Positions 18,307-26,445 of a DNA stretch of 64,000 nt are shown piece after piece; position 1 is the stretch's first letter; every line of letters starts with the position of its first letter. The translations under genes were made by a program, and so were the position numbers. The stretch is taken from contig JBLNBX010000206.1 of NCBI GenBank assembly GCA_050260275.1, positions 1-64,000 on the forward strand, given 5' to 3'. A model generated the notes under the pieces. That model had not been told where the DNA came from and did not search any database. It saw only the letters and a program-made list of their open reading frames with translations. This stretch comes from DATMXS01 sp050260275 (GTDB lineage: Bacteria; Acidobacteriota; Terriglobia; Bryobacterales; Bryobacteraceae).

Positions 18307-19104
18307 ATGATCCGCAACGCGCTCCCTCTCGTGCTCCTACTGGCCGGCACGCTCCCGGCTTTGCCCTTCCAGAACCGCAACGACGGCGAGTCCCACGGCG
18401 ATCCTCCTTACCTGATCGAGGATGGCTGGCGTCCGCTGTTCAACGGCAAGGATCTGACCGGTTGGCACGGCCAGGACCCCAACGTCCCGAACCAGTGGTT
18501 GACCACCCGCGGCGTCATTTTCGAGCGCCTGCTCGGGCCCACGCGCCTTGGGGCCGTGCCGGCTCCAGGCGACCGGCTGCTAAACGGACGTAACGGCCGC
18601 ACCGTGAACCTCGTGACGGACGAGAAGTTTGGCGACATTGAGTTGTACCTCGAGTTCATGCTGGCCAAGGGCTCCAACTCGGGCGTGTACCTTCACGGGT
18701 TGTATGAGATTCAGGTTTTCGACAGCTATGGAACGCCGGACTGGCAACTGACGTCGTCCGATTGCGGCGCGGTGTACCACCGCTGGATCAACAATCAGGG
18801 CGTTGGCGGGTCGAGGCCCGCGCGGAACGCCTCGCGCGCGCCGGGCGAGTGGCAGTCCTATCACATCTGGTTCCAGGCGCCGCGGTTCGACGCGTCGGGC
18901 AAGAAGATACAGAACGCAAAGTTCATCCGCGTGCTCTTCAACGGCGTCCCAGTGCAGGAGAACGTGGAGGTGGACGGCCCCACACGCGCGCACATGCCGA
19001 TCGAGGAAGCGCCGCTGAACCCCATCATGATTCAGGGCGACCACGGTCCGGTTGCGTACCGCAACATCTACGTCCGGCCGCTGCGGCCGATCATCGTGCG
19101 ATGA
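18307..19104 (+). CDS. Secreted DUF1080 (3-keto-disaccharide hydrolase-like) protein
   Basis: The 265-residue protein has a signal peptide (MIRNALPLVLLLAGTLPALP) and a single DUF1080 lectin-like jelly-roll domain: GWRPLFNGKDLTGWHG at the start, then GDIELYLEFMLAKGSNSGVYLHGLYEIQVFDSYG, and PIMIQGDHGPVAYRNIYVRPL at the end. Characterised members hydrolyse 3-keto-glycosides. These proteins are common in Acidobacteria and Planctomycetes. Its stop overlaps the ATG of the cyclase gene by four bases (ATGA). A TATAGC box lies ten bases before the ATG and no ribosome-binding site is visible, so a leaderless mRNA is likely. Confidence 0.82.
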   Translation: MIRNALPLVLLLAGTLPALPFQNRNDGESHGDPPYLIEDGWRPLFNGKDLTGWHGQDPNVPNQWLTTRGVIFERLLGPTRLGAVPAPGDRLLNGRNGRTVNLVTDEKFGDIELYLEFMLAKGSNSGVYLHGLYEIQVFDSYGTPDWQLTSSDCGAVYHRWINNQGVGGSRPARNASRAPGEWQSYHIWFQAPRFDASGKKIQNAKFIRVLFNGVPVQENVEVDGPTRAHMPIEEAPLNPIMIQGDHGPVAYRNIYVRPLRPIIVR

Positions 19105-19628
19105 CCGGCTGGATCGACGTGTCGATGCCGCTAAGCCCGGAAATCGAAGTGTGGCCGGGCGATCCTCCGTTCCGTATCGAACGCGAGGACAAGGGCGACT
19201 ACGTGCTCTCGACGGTCTCGATGACGCTGCATACGGGCACTCACATCGACGCGCCGCTGCACTATCTTCCCGGCGGTCCCGCCATCGACACCATGCCGCC
19301 CGGCGCGCTCGTGGGCGAGGCGCTCGTGGTGGAGCGCGGCGCGATAGGCGATGCCCCGCCTGGCGGCCGGGTGCTGATCAAGACCGATGGCATCGACATC
19401 GGCGAGGCGCGCCTGCTCGTGGAACGCGGCGTCCGCTCCGTTGGCGTCGAAGGCCTTTCGGTGGGCAGCACAGAGGTGCATCGCGTGCTGCTCGGAGCGG
19501 GCATCTGGTGCATCGAGATGCTGAACCTGCGAGCGGTGGAACCGGGGCGGTACGAGATGATCTGCCTGCCGTTGCTCGTTGCCGGCGCGGAAGCGGCTCC
19601 CGCGCGCGTCCTGCTGCGCCGGATCTGA
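19101..19628 (+). CDS. Cyclase-family hydrolase (kynurenine formamidase-like)
   Basis: The 175-residue protein belongs to the metal-dependent cyclase/arylformamidase family. It has the metal-binding motif HTGTHIDAPLHY and the C-terminal signature LPLLVAGAEAAPARVLL, with ENLNL-like substrate-loop residues (EMLNLRAVEPGRYEM). Family members hydrolyse N-formylkynurenine or other cyclic or formyl amides. No other kynurenine-pathway gene is nearby, so the substrate is open. It is coupled to the DUF1080 gene by a four-base overlap, an unexpected partner. Confidence 0.8.
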   Translation: MTGWIDVSMPLSPEIEVWPGDPPFRIEREDKGDYVLSTVSMTLHTGTHIDAPLHYLPGGPAIDTMPPGALVGEALVVERGAIGDAPPGGRVLIKTDGIDIGEARLLVERGVRSVGVEGLSVGSTEVHRVLLGAGIWCIEMLNLRAVEPGRYEMICLPLLVAGAEAAPARVLLRRI

Positions 19629-19648
19629 GGCGCTGGCGCGCCGCCACC

Positions 19649-20578
19649 CTAGCGGCGCGGCGCCCAGCCGACGCGGTCCAGCACTTCTTTGGCGGCCTTG
19701 ACTGTGTTGACGTGAATTGCGACGGTCTCCTCCACCCTTATGGAGTACCCGCCCGCGAACGTAACCGCCACGGGAACGTGCTCCATCAGCGCCGCCGCAA
19801 ACACCATGCGGTCGCGGGCTATCAGCCCTTCCATCGTTAGCGACAATCCGCCAAGTTGATCGCGGAAGTAGGGGTCCGCGCCGGCGGCATACAGAACCAG
19901 TTGCGGCCGGTGCGCCGCGATCGCCGGCCCGAGCGCCGCGCGCAGCCGCTCCAGGTACTCGGCGTCGCCGGTCTCGTCCGCAAGGTCGATATCTATGTCC
20001 GACGGCGGCTTCTCCATCGGATAGTTGTTCAACTGGTGCATCGAGAACGTGAAGACGGACCTATCGTGCGCGAATATCGCGGCGGTCCCGTTGCCGTGGT
20101 GAACGTCGCAATCGACGACCATGGCCCGCTCGATGCGGCCTTCCCGCTGGAGCCTGCGCACGGCGATGGCTAGGTCGTTCAAGGCGCAAAAGCCCTCGCC
20201 GTGCCCGGGGAACGCGTGGTGGAATCCGCCGCTAAGGTTTATCGAGATTCCGTCGCGCAGCGCCAGCCGGGCGGCCAGCGTGGTGCCGCCGGCCGCCAGC
20301 CAGAACGCCCGGATGGTCTGGTGCGAGTAAGGGATCTCGAGCTTGAGGAGATCGTAGTACGACAAGGTGCCCGTCTTGAGCTTCTCGACCCATTCGGGCG
20401 TGTGAACCAGCAGGACATCTTCGTCGGGCGCCGGCTCGGGCTGAATGAAATCGGCCGCGGAAGCAAACCCGCTGGACAGCAGGCGGTCGTGTACAAGCTG
20501 GTACTTGGTAGAGGGGAAGACATGGGCCCCGAGGCCCAGGTCGTAGCCGGGATGCCACACCAGCTTGAAGGGAAGCAT
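19649..20578 (-). CDS. Histone-deacetylase-superfamily amidohydrolase
   Basis: The 309-residue protein has the zinc-dependent HDAC/AcuC/acetylpolyamine amidohydrolase fold. Visible motifs are GGFHHAFPGHGEGFCALND (His120/His121 dyad), VVDCDVHHGNGTA (Asp158 and His160 zinc ligands), AAGADPYFRDQLGGLSLT (third Asp ligand) and the catalytic-Tyr loop FAGGYS. Substrates could be acetyl-lysine proteins or small acetylated amines; bacterial members include deacetylases of acetyl-CoA synthetase. The ATG at 20578 is chosen because homologues begin near the strand FKLVWHPGY. It is divergent from a SET-domain gene 207 bases away. Confidence 0.88.
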   Translation of the reverse strand: MLPFKLVWHPGYDLGLGAHVFPSTKYQLVHDRLLSSGFASAADFIQPEPAPDEDVLLVHTPEWVEKLKTGTLSYYDLLKLEIPYSHQTIRAFWLAAGGTTLAARLALRDGISINLSGGFHHAFPGHGEGFCALNDLAIAVRRLQREGRIERAMVVDCDVHHGNGTAAIFAHDRSVFTFSMHQLNNYPMEKPPSDIDIDLADETGDAEYLERLRAALGPAIAAHRPQLVLYAAGADPYFRDQLGGLSLTMEGLIARDRMVFAAALMEHVPVAVTFAGGYSIRVEETVAIHVNTVKAAKEVLDRVGWAPRR

Positions 20579-20743
20579 CGTTACGTGGCGGCCGCAACGC
20601 TCCGGCCGGCTCGCGCAGCCATGACGATCGCAGCGTTGAAAGCGCTCTGTTCCGCTACGTGCTCCGATGCCGCCGCGGCTATCATGGCGAAGCATTCAAT
20701 TCTACCGCCTGCCTGAGCGGCACAGCGCGCGTCGCGGTTCCCG

Positions 20744-20749
20744 TATAAT
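20744..20749 (+). promoter_or_regulatory. -10 box of the SET-domain gene
   Basis: A consensus TATAAT, 36 bases before the GTG start, with no good -35 hexamer. Transcription would begin near 20756. Confidence 0.45.
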
Positions 20750-20785
20750 GCTCTAATTCAGACCATCACATCGAGCAGGACCACT

Positions 20786-21301
20786 GTGCCTTTCAGCACC
20801 ACGCACAAGAGCGCGCCTCCTCGCGCCACCACAGGCCAGAGCCGGGCCGCCGTGAACGGACGCGCGGCTGCCCCGACGATAGACCAGCGTTTTGCGTGCT
20901 TCAGGCTCGAGGTGCGCCCGTCTTCCATCCACGGTTGGGGAGTGTTCGCGCTCGAGCGCATACCCGCGCGCCGCAAGGTAATCGAGTACACGGGCGAGAA
21001 GATCAGCCGGCGCGAGACGAAACGGCGCGGCGCTGCGAAGCTCATCTATCTGTTCGAGCTCAATTCGTACTGGTGCATCGATGGCTCGGTCGGCGGCAGC
21101 GGAGCGGAGCTGATAAATCACTCCTGCGATCCTAATCTTCGGGCCGTAATCATGAAAGGGCACATACTTTACTTCAGTAAGCGCGAGATCCAGCCCGGCG
21201 AGGAACTTACAGTGGACTACCACTTCGGGAAGGACATGGAGCGCGTCCCCTGCTCATGCGGCGCGCCTAACTGCCGCGGCACGATCAATCTGACCGAATA
21301 A
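20786..21301 (+). CDS. SET-domain protein lysine methyltransferase
   Basis: The 171-residue protein is a compact SET domain with a complete post-SET zinc motif. Motifs are SSIHGWGVFA (AdoMet-binding N-terminus), ELINHSCDPNL (residues 109-118, pseudoknot), GEELTVDYHFG with the catalytic Tyr145, and CxCx4C made by Cys156, Cys158 and Cys163, which with Cys114 would bind zinc. The preservation of all these suggests an active AdoMet-dependent lysine methyltransferase. The first 35 residues are basic and low-complexity. The GTG start has AGGA upstream. The likely substrate is a bacterial chromatin or ribosomal protein, but nothing here shows which. Confidence 0.88.
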   Translation: MPFSTTHKSAPPRATTGQSRAAVNGRAAAPTIDQRFACFRLEVRPSSIHGWGVFALERIPARRKVIEYTGEKISRRETKRRGAAKLIYLFELNSYWCIDGSVGGSGAELINHSCDPNLRAVIMKGHILYFSKREIQPGEELTVDYHFGKDMERVPCSCGAPNCRGTINLTE

Positions 21302-21323
21302 TTTCAGGGAACATAGGCCCTCC

Positions 21324-22131
21324 ATGCGGTGTCCAAAGCCGCGAAAGGAGAGCGGCCTGTTCGAGCAGGCGTCGCTTACGAAGCCAGCCAGGACGTGCAG
21401 GGCCTGGACGGTTTTCGCCTCCTTCTTACTCCAGACCGCCGGGCTCGGCGTTCTGCTTCTCGTTCCTCTGATAGCCACAGAAACCTGCCTGTTTCGCGGC
21501 AGACGGAGAGGCTCTCCGCGCCACCCCTGCCTCCCGCGGGTAGGCAGACAAAGCCCGAAGCAATCCAGGTGATCGCGGCGGAACGTGTTGAAACCGCTGA
21601 TAAACCCAGGCCGTTCACTGCGCCTCCGGCAATACCACGCGAGATCGCGATGGTCGCCGATCCGCCCCAGCAGCAGACGTCTGCGGCGCGGGTCACTACA
21701 TTCCGGGCCTGCCGGACGAACTCGGCGCAAACACGAACGCTGCTGCGCAGCTAATGGCGCATATTGTCCGCGTAGCGCCTCCAGCGCCGGCTGAGCGCCC
21801 CCGCGCCGCCGTTGCCGAAGAGCCTCCGTCGAAACCGGTACAACAGGTGCGCGTTGGCGGCGACGTGCAGGAAGCCAAACCTATCAACAGAGTAATTCCG
21901 GTTTACCCTCGCATCGCGGTGGCGGCGCGAATCTCCGGAACAGTAACATTGAGCGCGATCATCGGCGTTGACGGCCGCATTCGTGAGTTACACGCCGTGA
22001 GCGGGCATCCGGTGCTGGTTCCCGCGGCCCTGGATGCGGTCCGCCAGTGGACTTACTCTCCGACTTTGCTGAATGGAGTGCCTGTCGAGGCAATTACAAC
22101 TATCGATGTCCACTTCAGGCTCGGGCTCTGA
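21324..22131 (+). pseudogene. tonB: Frameshifted energy-transducing TonB protein
   Basis: Three consecutive forward frames together encode one TonB. The first (from 21324) gives LFEQASLTKPARTCRAWTVF and the membrane anchor LLQTAGLGVLLLVPLIATET. The second continues LPVSRQTERLSAPPLPPAG to IPREIAMVADPPQQQ. The third gives GHYIPGLPDELGANTN, a Pro-rich linker and the TonB C-terminal domain (VYPRIAVAARISGTVTLSAIIGVDG to IDVHFRLGL). Both switches, near 21484 and near 21680, are the equivalent of one missing base. Either the gene is decayed or the assembly has two single-base errors. The true start is unclear: ATG 21324 gives an eleven-residue lead not expected in homologues. TonB couples the proton-motive force to outer-membrane receptors. 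Confidence 0.82.
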
Positions 22132-22143
22132 GGAGCCCGAGCC
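22118..22143. terminator. Perfect hairpin between convergent tonB and M48 genes
   Basis: An 11-bp perfect stem (22118-22128 with 22133-22143) has a 4-base loop that contains most of the tonB stop codon. No T-run follows, so termination efficiency is uncertain, but its position between converging genes supports the role. Confidence 0.5.
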
Positions 22144-22149
22144 GGAATC

Positions 22150-22995
22150 TCAATTCGTGGATGGCGTGCGCCGCGGCGGCGGAAGCGCTGCTACTTCGCG
22201 TTTGGCCGTCTCGATTCCGCCGGGCACGTCCGCGGTGTAGCGCTTCTGGGGCATCGCCGCGACCTCGGCCCGGATCGCCGCCACCCGGTTTCCCGGGTTG
22301 GGGTGCGAGGAGAGGAACTGTGGCCCGCGAGCGCCGCCGGAGGCTTCGAGCGTCTGGAAGAACCGGGCCATGGCCATCGGATCATAGCCCGCCTGCGACA
22401 TGATGCGGGCGCCCAGCGCGTCCGCATCGCTTTCCGCATCGCGCGAGTAGCTCAGGAAAAGGCCGTTCAGCCCGACGCCCAGCCCGGCCTGCACAATCTG
22501 CGCGGTTGCGCTCCCGCCCAGCGCGGCGCCGGCGACTGTGGCCGGAAGCTGGATCACAGTAGCCTTGGACACCTGGTTTGTCCCATGCCGCAATTGGACG
22601 TGCGCTATCTCGTGTGCGATGACTCCGGCCAGTTCAGCTTCGCTGTTCACCTCCGCGATCAGACCGCTGTTGACAAAAACCGGACCTCCGGGCAGCGCGA
22701 ACGCATTCACGCTGGGGTTGTTGAGCACAGTAAACGAGTATGGAAAGTTGCCGGCGGCGGGAGTAGAAGCCAGCTTCTGACCGATGCGGTCTACATAGGC
22801 CTGCAGCGCTGGACTCTGCGCCACCTCATACTGTTGCCTCACCTGCGCGGCAGCCTCACGGCCGATTTCGATATCCTGCTGCCGCGAGTACAGGTTGAAC
22901 CCCGGCGTCGGCGGAGTTCCCGGCTGCCGGGTGGCGCATCCCGCCAGAATTGCGGCGGCGGCTACGCACACCGCGGCCGGAAAACGAGTGCACAT
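22150..22995 (-). CDS. M48-family lipoprotein metalloprotease (BepA/Oma1-like)
   Basis: The 281-residue protein has a lipoprotein signal with lipobox LAGC (Cys20) and the zinc-protease motif HEIAHVQLRHG (His128, Glu129, His132), followed by the third-ligand region SRDAESDADALGARIMSQAGYDP. Such periplasmic proteases act in outer-membrane protein quality control; LFLSYSRDAE and SSHPNPGNRVAAI are typical family segments. The ATG at 22995 is the only one giving a signal peptide. There are no TPR repeats after the protease domain, unlike BepA. It is downstream of an L,D-transpeptidase on the same strand. Confidence 0.9.
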   Translation of the reverse strand: MCTRFPAAVCVAAAAILAGCATRQPGTPPTPGFNLYSRQQDIEIGREAAAQVRQQYEVAQSPALQAYVDRIGQKLASTPAAGNFPYSFTVLNNPSVNAFALPGGPVFVNSGLIAEVNSEAELAGVIAHEIAHVQLRHGTNQVSKATVIQLPATVAGAALGGSATAQIVQAGLGVGLNGLFLSYSRDAESDADALGARIMSQAGYDPMAMARFFQTLEASGGARGPQFLSSHPNPGNRVAAIRAEVAAMPQKRYTADVPGGIETAKREVAALPPPRRTPSTN

Positions 22996-23059
22996 AGGTT
23001 CCCCCCAGTAACGACCGGCTTCGCCAGAGCGGCCGGGAGCCATGCGGCGCCCGCCGCAA

Positions 23060-23803
23060 CTATCTTGGCGACGCCCCGGCTGCGGCTTCAGTTGCCGGCT
23101 TAACTCGATCAGCCGTTTGGCCGAGCGCAGCCAGCCGTTCGGCCAATTGCTCGGGAGCGCGCCAGGGGGGCGGCGCGTCGAAGTCGTACTCGCCCACAAG
23201 CCAGACCGGGGTGCCCCTTCGCCCCTTGCGCGGCAGCTCACCCCAGTTATAGATCCACATGGCATCCCGCTCGAGCAGGCGCACGCAGGCGTGACTGGCG
23301 GGACGGCCTGGAAGCGTGTACTTGTGCATGGCAATGCCGCGCCGCGGATCGAAATTGAAATACCACTCCATGATCCAGGTCTCGTCGATGGAGCTTCGCC
23401 TGATCCGCGAACGCCAGCTCAAGTGTTTCAGTCCGGCCGGCGTTTCGTTGCCCTTCCGGCCGGAACTGATCGGTCCCCAGCGGACCAGGTTCCCGTCTTC
23501 ATAGGCCCCGAAGACCTGCCCGGGTATGTCGATTATCAGCGCTTTCCCGCCACTCTGCGCAGCCCACTCGGAGTAAGCCGGCATCGGGCTGTAGGCGAGT
23601 TCATCGAGCCCCCACTCGTCGGGAACCACAACCACCGGCAGCCGCGCCAGGTGTCTCCGGTCAGCCCGATTCAGCTTCTCAAGTAGACCGATCTGTTCGG
23701 CATCGAATTGCTTCAGGTCGATGCCGCGCTCCACGGTGTAGCCCGGCGAAGCGAGCGCCACCGGCACGACGCCAGCAAACACAAGTATTGCACCCCTCAA
23801 CAT
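23060..23803 (-). CDS. L,D-transpeptidase (YkuD family)
   Basis: The 247-residue protein has a signal peptide (about residues 1-18) and a YkuD domain: KALIIDIPGQVFGAYEDG at its start, then His160 (AMHKYTLPG) and the active-site motif SHACVRL with Cys173. The usual Gly of SHGCVRL is Ala172. These enzymes form 3-3 cross-links in peptidoglycan or attach proteins to it. The ATG at 23803 has GAGGGG upstream and gives a good signal peptide. The M48 lipoprotein gene lies 64 bases downstream and a second transpeptidase 172 bases upstream on the same strand. Confidence 0.85.
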   Translation of the reverse strand: MLRGAILVFAGVVPVALASPGYTVERGIDLKQFDAEQIGLLEKLNRADRRHLARLPVVVVPDEWGLDELAYSPMPAYSEWAAQSGGKALIIDIPGQVFGAYEDGNLVRWGPISSGRKGNETPAGLKHLSWRSRIRRSSIDETWIMEWYFNFDPRRGIAMHKYTLPGRPASHACVRLLERDAMWIYNWGELPRKGRRGTPVWLVGEYDFDAPPPWRAPEQLAERLAALGQTADRVKPATEAAAGASPR

Positions 23804-23975
23804 CAGCGCCCCTCTGCGCCTCCGCAATCATATGGACGGCGCACGCGAACGCTAAGTTGTGAGTTGCTTTGCGTTTTCCAGAGACGGCCCGAGCAGCCGC
23901 CCTGGATTCCCGAAATACTGGTCCGGGGCCCGCTCGACACAACGGCCGGCCCCGGACCACCTCCTCAGGAGAGAG

Positions 23976-24761
23976 TTACTTTGCCGCTGTTTCCTGAGCG
24001 GCGGGATCCGATGCGCCCGCAAGGAGCGACGTGCTATCTGTTCCCGTCCTTCCCGGGTAATAGGCGAACAGCACCGCTCCGCCGCGGATCGTGTCGATGA
24101 GCTGGCGCGATATCTCCGGCCGCACTGCCGGGCAGCCCCAGCTCCGGCCAAGCCGTCCGTTGCGCGCCACGTACTCGTTGCTGACATACGCGGCCGGGTG
24201 CAGCACGACGGCGCGGCGGTAGCTGTTGTCGTTCAGACCCTCGTCGAGTCCTTTGAGACGAATCGAGTACCCGTGCTTCCCCTGGTAGGTCTCTGCCGTC
24301 ACGAACGTTCCCAGGCTGGACATGCGGCTGCCGGAGCGGTTCGAGAACTCCGTCGCGTAAACCGAGCCGCTGCCGGCGCCATGCGCAACCAGTTCGTTGA
24401 AGATCAGCCGGCGCTGCTTCAGATCGAAGACCCACAACCGCTGCTCGGTGGAGGGCAGGCTGAAGTCGATCACGGCCAGAACGTCGGAGCGCTTTGCTGC
24501 TCCAGTCCTCCAGGCCCGTTCGGCGGCGGCGAGGGCGGTTTGGAGCGCCTCGCGATCGATGCCGGGAGCTTCCCGCAAGAGCGCGCGCAGTAGAGGGCTG
24601 TCCGGAGCGGCTGAGCCGACGGCCGGATACGTCACCGAGGGTCCGGAGACCGCCGCTGGCGCGGTCTTGGCGCGCGCGGCCGTGAGATGGTTCGGAGTCA
24701 AGATGGTCAGGGTGAAACCGGCCAGAAAGAGGGCCGGAAAAAGGAATGGCTTGCTGTACAA
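23976..24761 (-). CDS. Murein L,D-transpeptidase catalytic-domain protein (YkuD_2 type)
   Basis: The 261-residue protein has an N-terminal signal/anchor and a catalytic domain of the second L,D-transpeptidase group: VLAVIDFSLPSTEQRLWVFDL, HGAGSG, FSNRSGSRMSSLGTF, VLHPAAYVS and the active-site motif GRSWGCPAVRPE with Cys210. It differs from the neighbouring YkuD enzyme in the surrounding motif (SWGCPA rather than SHxCVRL), so the two are not a recent duplication. The TTG start at 24761 is preceded by AGAGGT at about five bases. It probably acts on periplasmic peptidoglycan. Confidence 0.82.
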   Translation of the reverse strand: MYSKPFLFPALFLAGFTLTILTPNHLTAARAKTAPAAVSGPSVTYPAVGSAAPDSPLLRALLREAPGIDREALQTALAAAERAWRTGAAKRSDVLAVIDFSLPSTEQRLWVFDLKQRRLIFNELVAHGAGSGSVYATEFSNRSGSRMSSLGTFVTAETYQGKHGYSIRLKGLDEGLNDNSYRRAVVLHPAAYVSNEYVARNGRLGRSWGCPAVRPEISRQLIDTIRGGAVLFAYYPGRTGTDSTSLLAGASDPAAQETAAK

Positions 24762-25094
24762 CTGTTACCTCTGCCGCGCCGGCCTGGCCTGGGGCCATTC
24801 CGGCGCTTGGTGAATCAGAAGTGTCCATTGTAACAGCCGTGTACTGGATCAGAGCTGGTTTGACAGTGAGCGTGCCCTCCGGGCTCCCTTCACCGGGCTG
24901 AAACGTGACTCCTTGCTTTGCTCAGGACAGGAACTCTCTACTTTGCGTTGCATGGTCTGCCCGGGGCGGCGCCGGTTCGGCTGCCACCGGATGGGGCCGG
25001 CCCGGCGCTCCGCGTGGCGGAACGGGTGCGATTGACCGCGCCGCCCGGCGTGCGTTATGCTGACCGGAGAGGACCAATCCCGGTTTCTGTCTAG
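24762..25094. other. Intergenic region upstream of rpsT
   Basis: About 330 bases between divergent genes. No gene is supported. The right half contains the rpsT promoter; the left end contains the ribosome-binding site of the transpeptidase. Confidence 0.5.
25032..25061 (+). promoter_or_regulatory. Sigma-70-type promoter of rpsT
   Basis: TTGACC (25032-25037) and TATGCT (25056-25061) have an 18-base spacer. Transcription would begin near 25068, about 27 bases before the start codon. Confidence 0.6.
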
Positions 25095-25373
25095 ATGGCT
25101 AACACTTTTTCTGCTCTGAAGCGTGCGCGCACAGCCGAGCGGCGCACAGCAGTGAATCGGATACGTAAGACCAAGCTGCGCCACCAGATCCGCGCTCTCC
25201 GCCGCGCCATCGCGGCGAAGGATTCGGCTGTTGTTCAATCGCTTCTGCCCAAGACGTTCTCGATCGTCGATCGCGCTGCGAAGTGGGGCATCATCAAGAA
25301 GAACACGGCCGCACGGTACAAGTCGCGCCTGCACGCTCGCGTCAAGGCCGCGTTCGCCGAGCAAGCCGCCTGA
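25095..25373 (+). CDS. rpsT: 30S ribosomal protein S20
   Basis: Binds 16S rRNA early in small-subunit assembly. The 92-residue basic protein has the S20 pattern: [17 protein letters not shown], then [17 protein letters not shown], the [20 protein letters not shown] motif and an Ala-rich end. A clean promoter lies upstream, and the gene is monocistronic and convergent with holA. No strong Shine-Dalgarno sequence is visible. Confidence 0.95.
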   Translation: MANTFSALKRARTAERRTAVNRIRKTKLRHQIRALRRAIAAKDSAVVQSLLPKTFSIVDRAAKWGIIKKNTAARYKSRLHARVKAAFAEQAA

Positions 25374-25380
25374 GCCTTGC

Positions 25381-26445
25381 TCAGGCCCCCGTCAGCCGCA
25401 TCACGAACTCTTCCATGACGACGCGATCGTCCGGGCGAGCGTCGCGCATCGCCATGTCGGCGGCGTAGATCATCTCCAGCCCGCGCGCCAGCTTCTTCTT
25501 CGTGAATCGCGAAGCGGTCTCGTGGACCTGCTGTGCGCGGGATGGCCACATCGGAATCCCCAGCTTCGCGAAGTGCGCCTGTATGTCGCGCGGGCTCTTC
25601 AGGCCCGCCTCGCGCGCCGCCAGCGCCAGCCGGAACTGCGTGGCGAGGAAGCTCAGCGCAAGCGGCAGGTACTCGCTTTGGCGGATCAGGGTATCGAGCA
25701 CCGCGAGCGACCCGGCGCGGTCATTCCGCCCGAGCGCCGCCACCAGCGCGAAGATGGTGGATTCGCGCGCCTCGGGCACCAATTCCGCTATCTCGGCAGC
25801 ATCCGGCGCGCGGTCGCCCGCATACAGCGCCAGCTTGTCGATCTCGCTCGCCACACGCGCCGCGTCGGCCCCGAGCGACTCGACGAGCATGTCCAGCTCC
25901 GCGGCGCCGATCTTCAGTCCCACCCGGCGCGCGTGCTTTTCGGCAGCTTGCCGCGCCTGCAAAGTGTTCATGCGCTCGAACTCGACCACGGCAGGCACAG
26001 CCTCGAAGAACTTCCGCACGCGCTCGGCTTTCTTCTTGTCCTCGCCCTGGAGGTCGTACCGCGTGGCCTCAAAGACGATCACAACGCCCGGCGGCGGATT
26101 CTGCATGTAACGCGCGAGCTCCTCCGCGCCCTTGGGCGAGCCGCCTTCCTCCTCCGATGCAGCGCTGCGGCCGCGCGGTAGAACAGCTTCGGCGTTGGCG
26201 GCCAGGATTACCCTGCGCTCGGCGAAAAGCGACCCGCAGGCGGCCTCGTCGAGCACCTCGGCCAAGCCGGTCTCGCTGAGATCCCGCCGCACCAGGCCGC
26301 TCTCGCGTCGGGCCTCGTCCGGCAGCACCCGCTCGATAAGCGCCTTCACGCACCAGTCCCGCCGGAACTGCTCGGGACCGAGGAAAAGGTAAGCCGGCGC
26401 CGGTTCACGCTGTTTGATGGAAGAGAGAAACTGCTCCGGCGTCAT
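25381..26445 (-). CDS. holA: DNA polymerase III subunit delta
   Basis: Part of the clamp-loader complex that opens the beta clamp. The 354-residue protein matches HolA: an N-terminal AAA+-like domain with PAYLFLGPEQFRRDWCVKALIERVLP and FAERRVILAANAEA, the central SLGADAARVASEIDKLALYAGD segment, and the C-terminal collar domain (FALVAALGRNDRAGSLAVLDTLIRQSEYPLAL-like). Its ATG overlaps the stop of lptE by one base (TGATG), placing it last in the six-gene operon that starts with the M20 peptidase. An lptE-holA pairing is common in bacteria. Confidence 0.93.
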   Translation of the reverse strand: MTPEQFLSSIKQREPAPAYLFLGPEQFRRDWCVKALIERVLPDEARRESGLVRRDLSETGLAEVLDEAACGSLFAERRVILAANAEAVLPRGRSAASEEEGGSPKGAEELARYMQNPPPGVVIVFEATRYDLQGEDKKKAERVRKFFEAVPAVVEFERMNTLQARQAAEKHARRVGLKIGAAELDMLVESLGADAARVASEIDKLALYAGDRAPDAAEIAELVPEARESTIFALVAALGRNDRAGSLAVLDTLIRQSEYLPLALSFLATQFRLALAAREAGLKSPRDIQAHFAKLGIPMWPSRAQQVHETASRFTKKKLARGLEMIYAADMAMRDARPDDRVVMEEFVMRLTGA

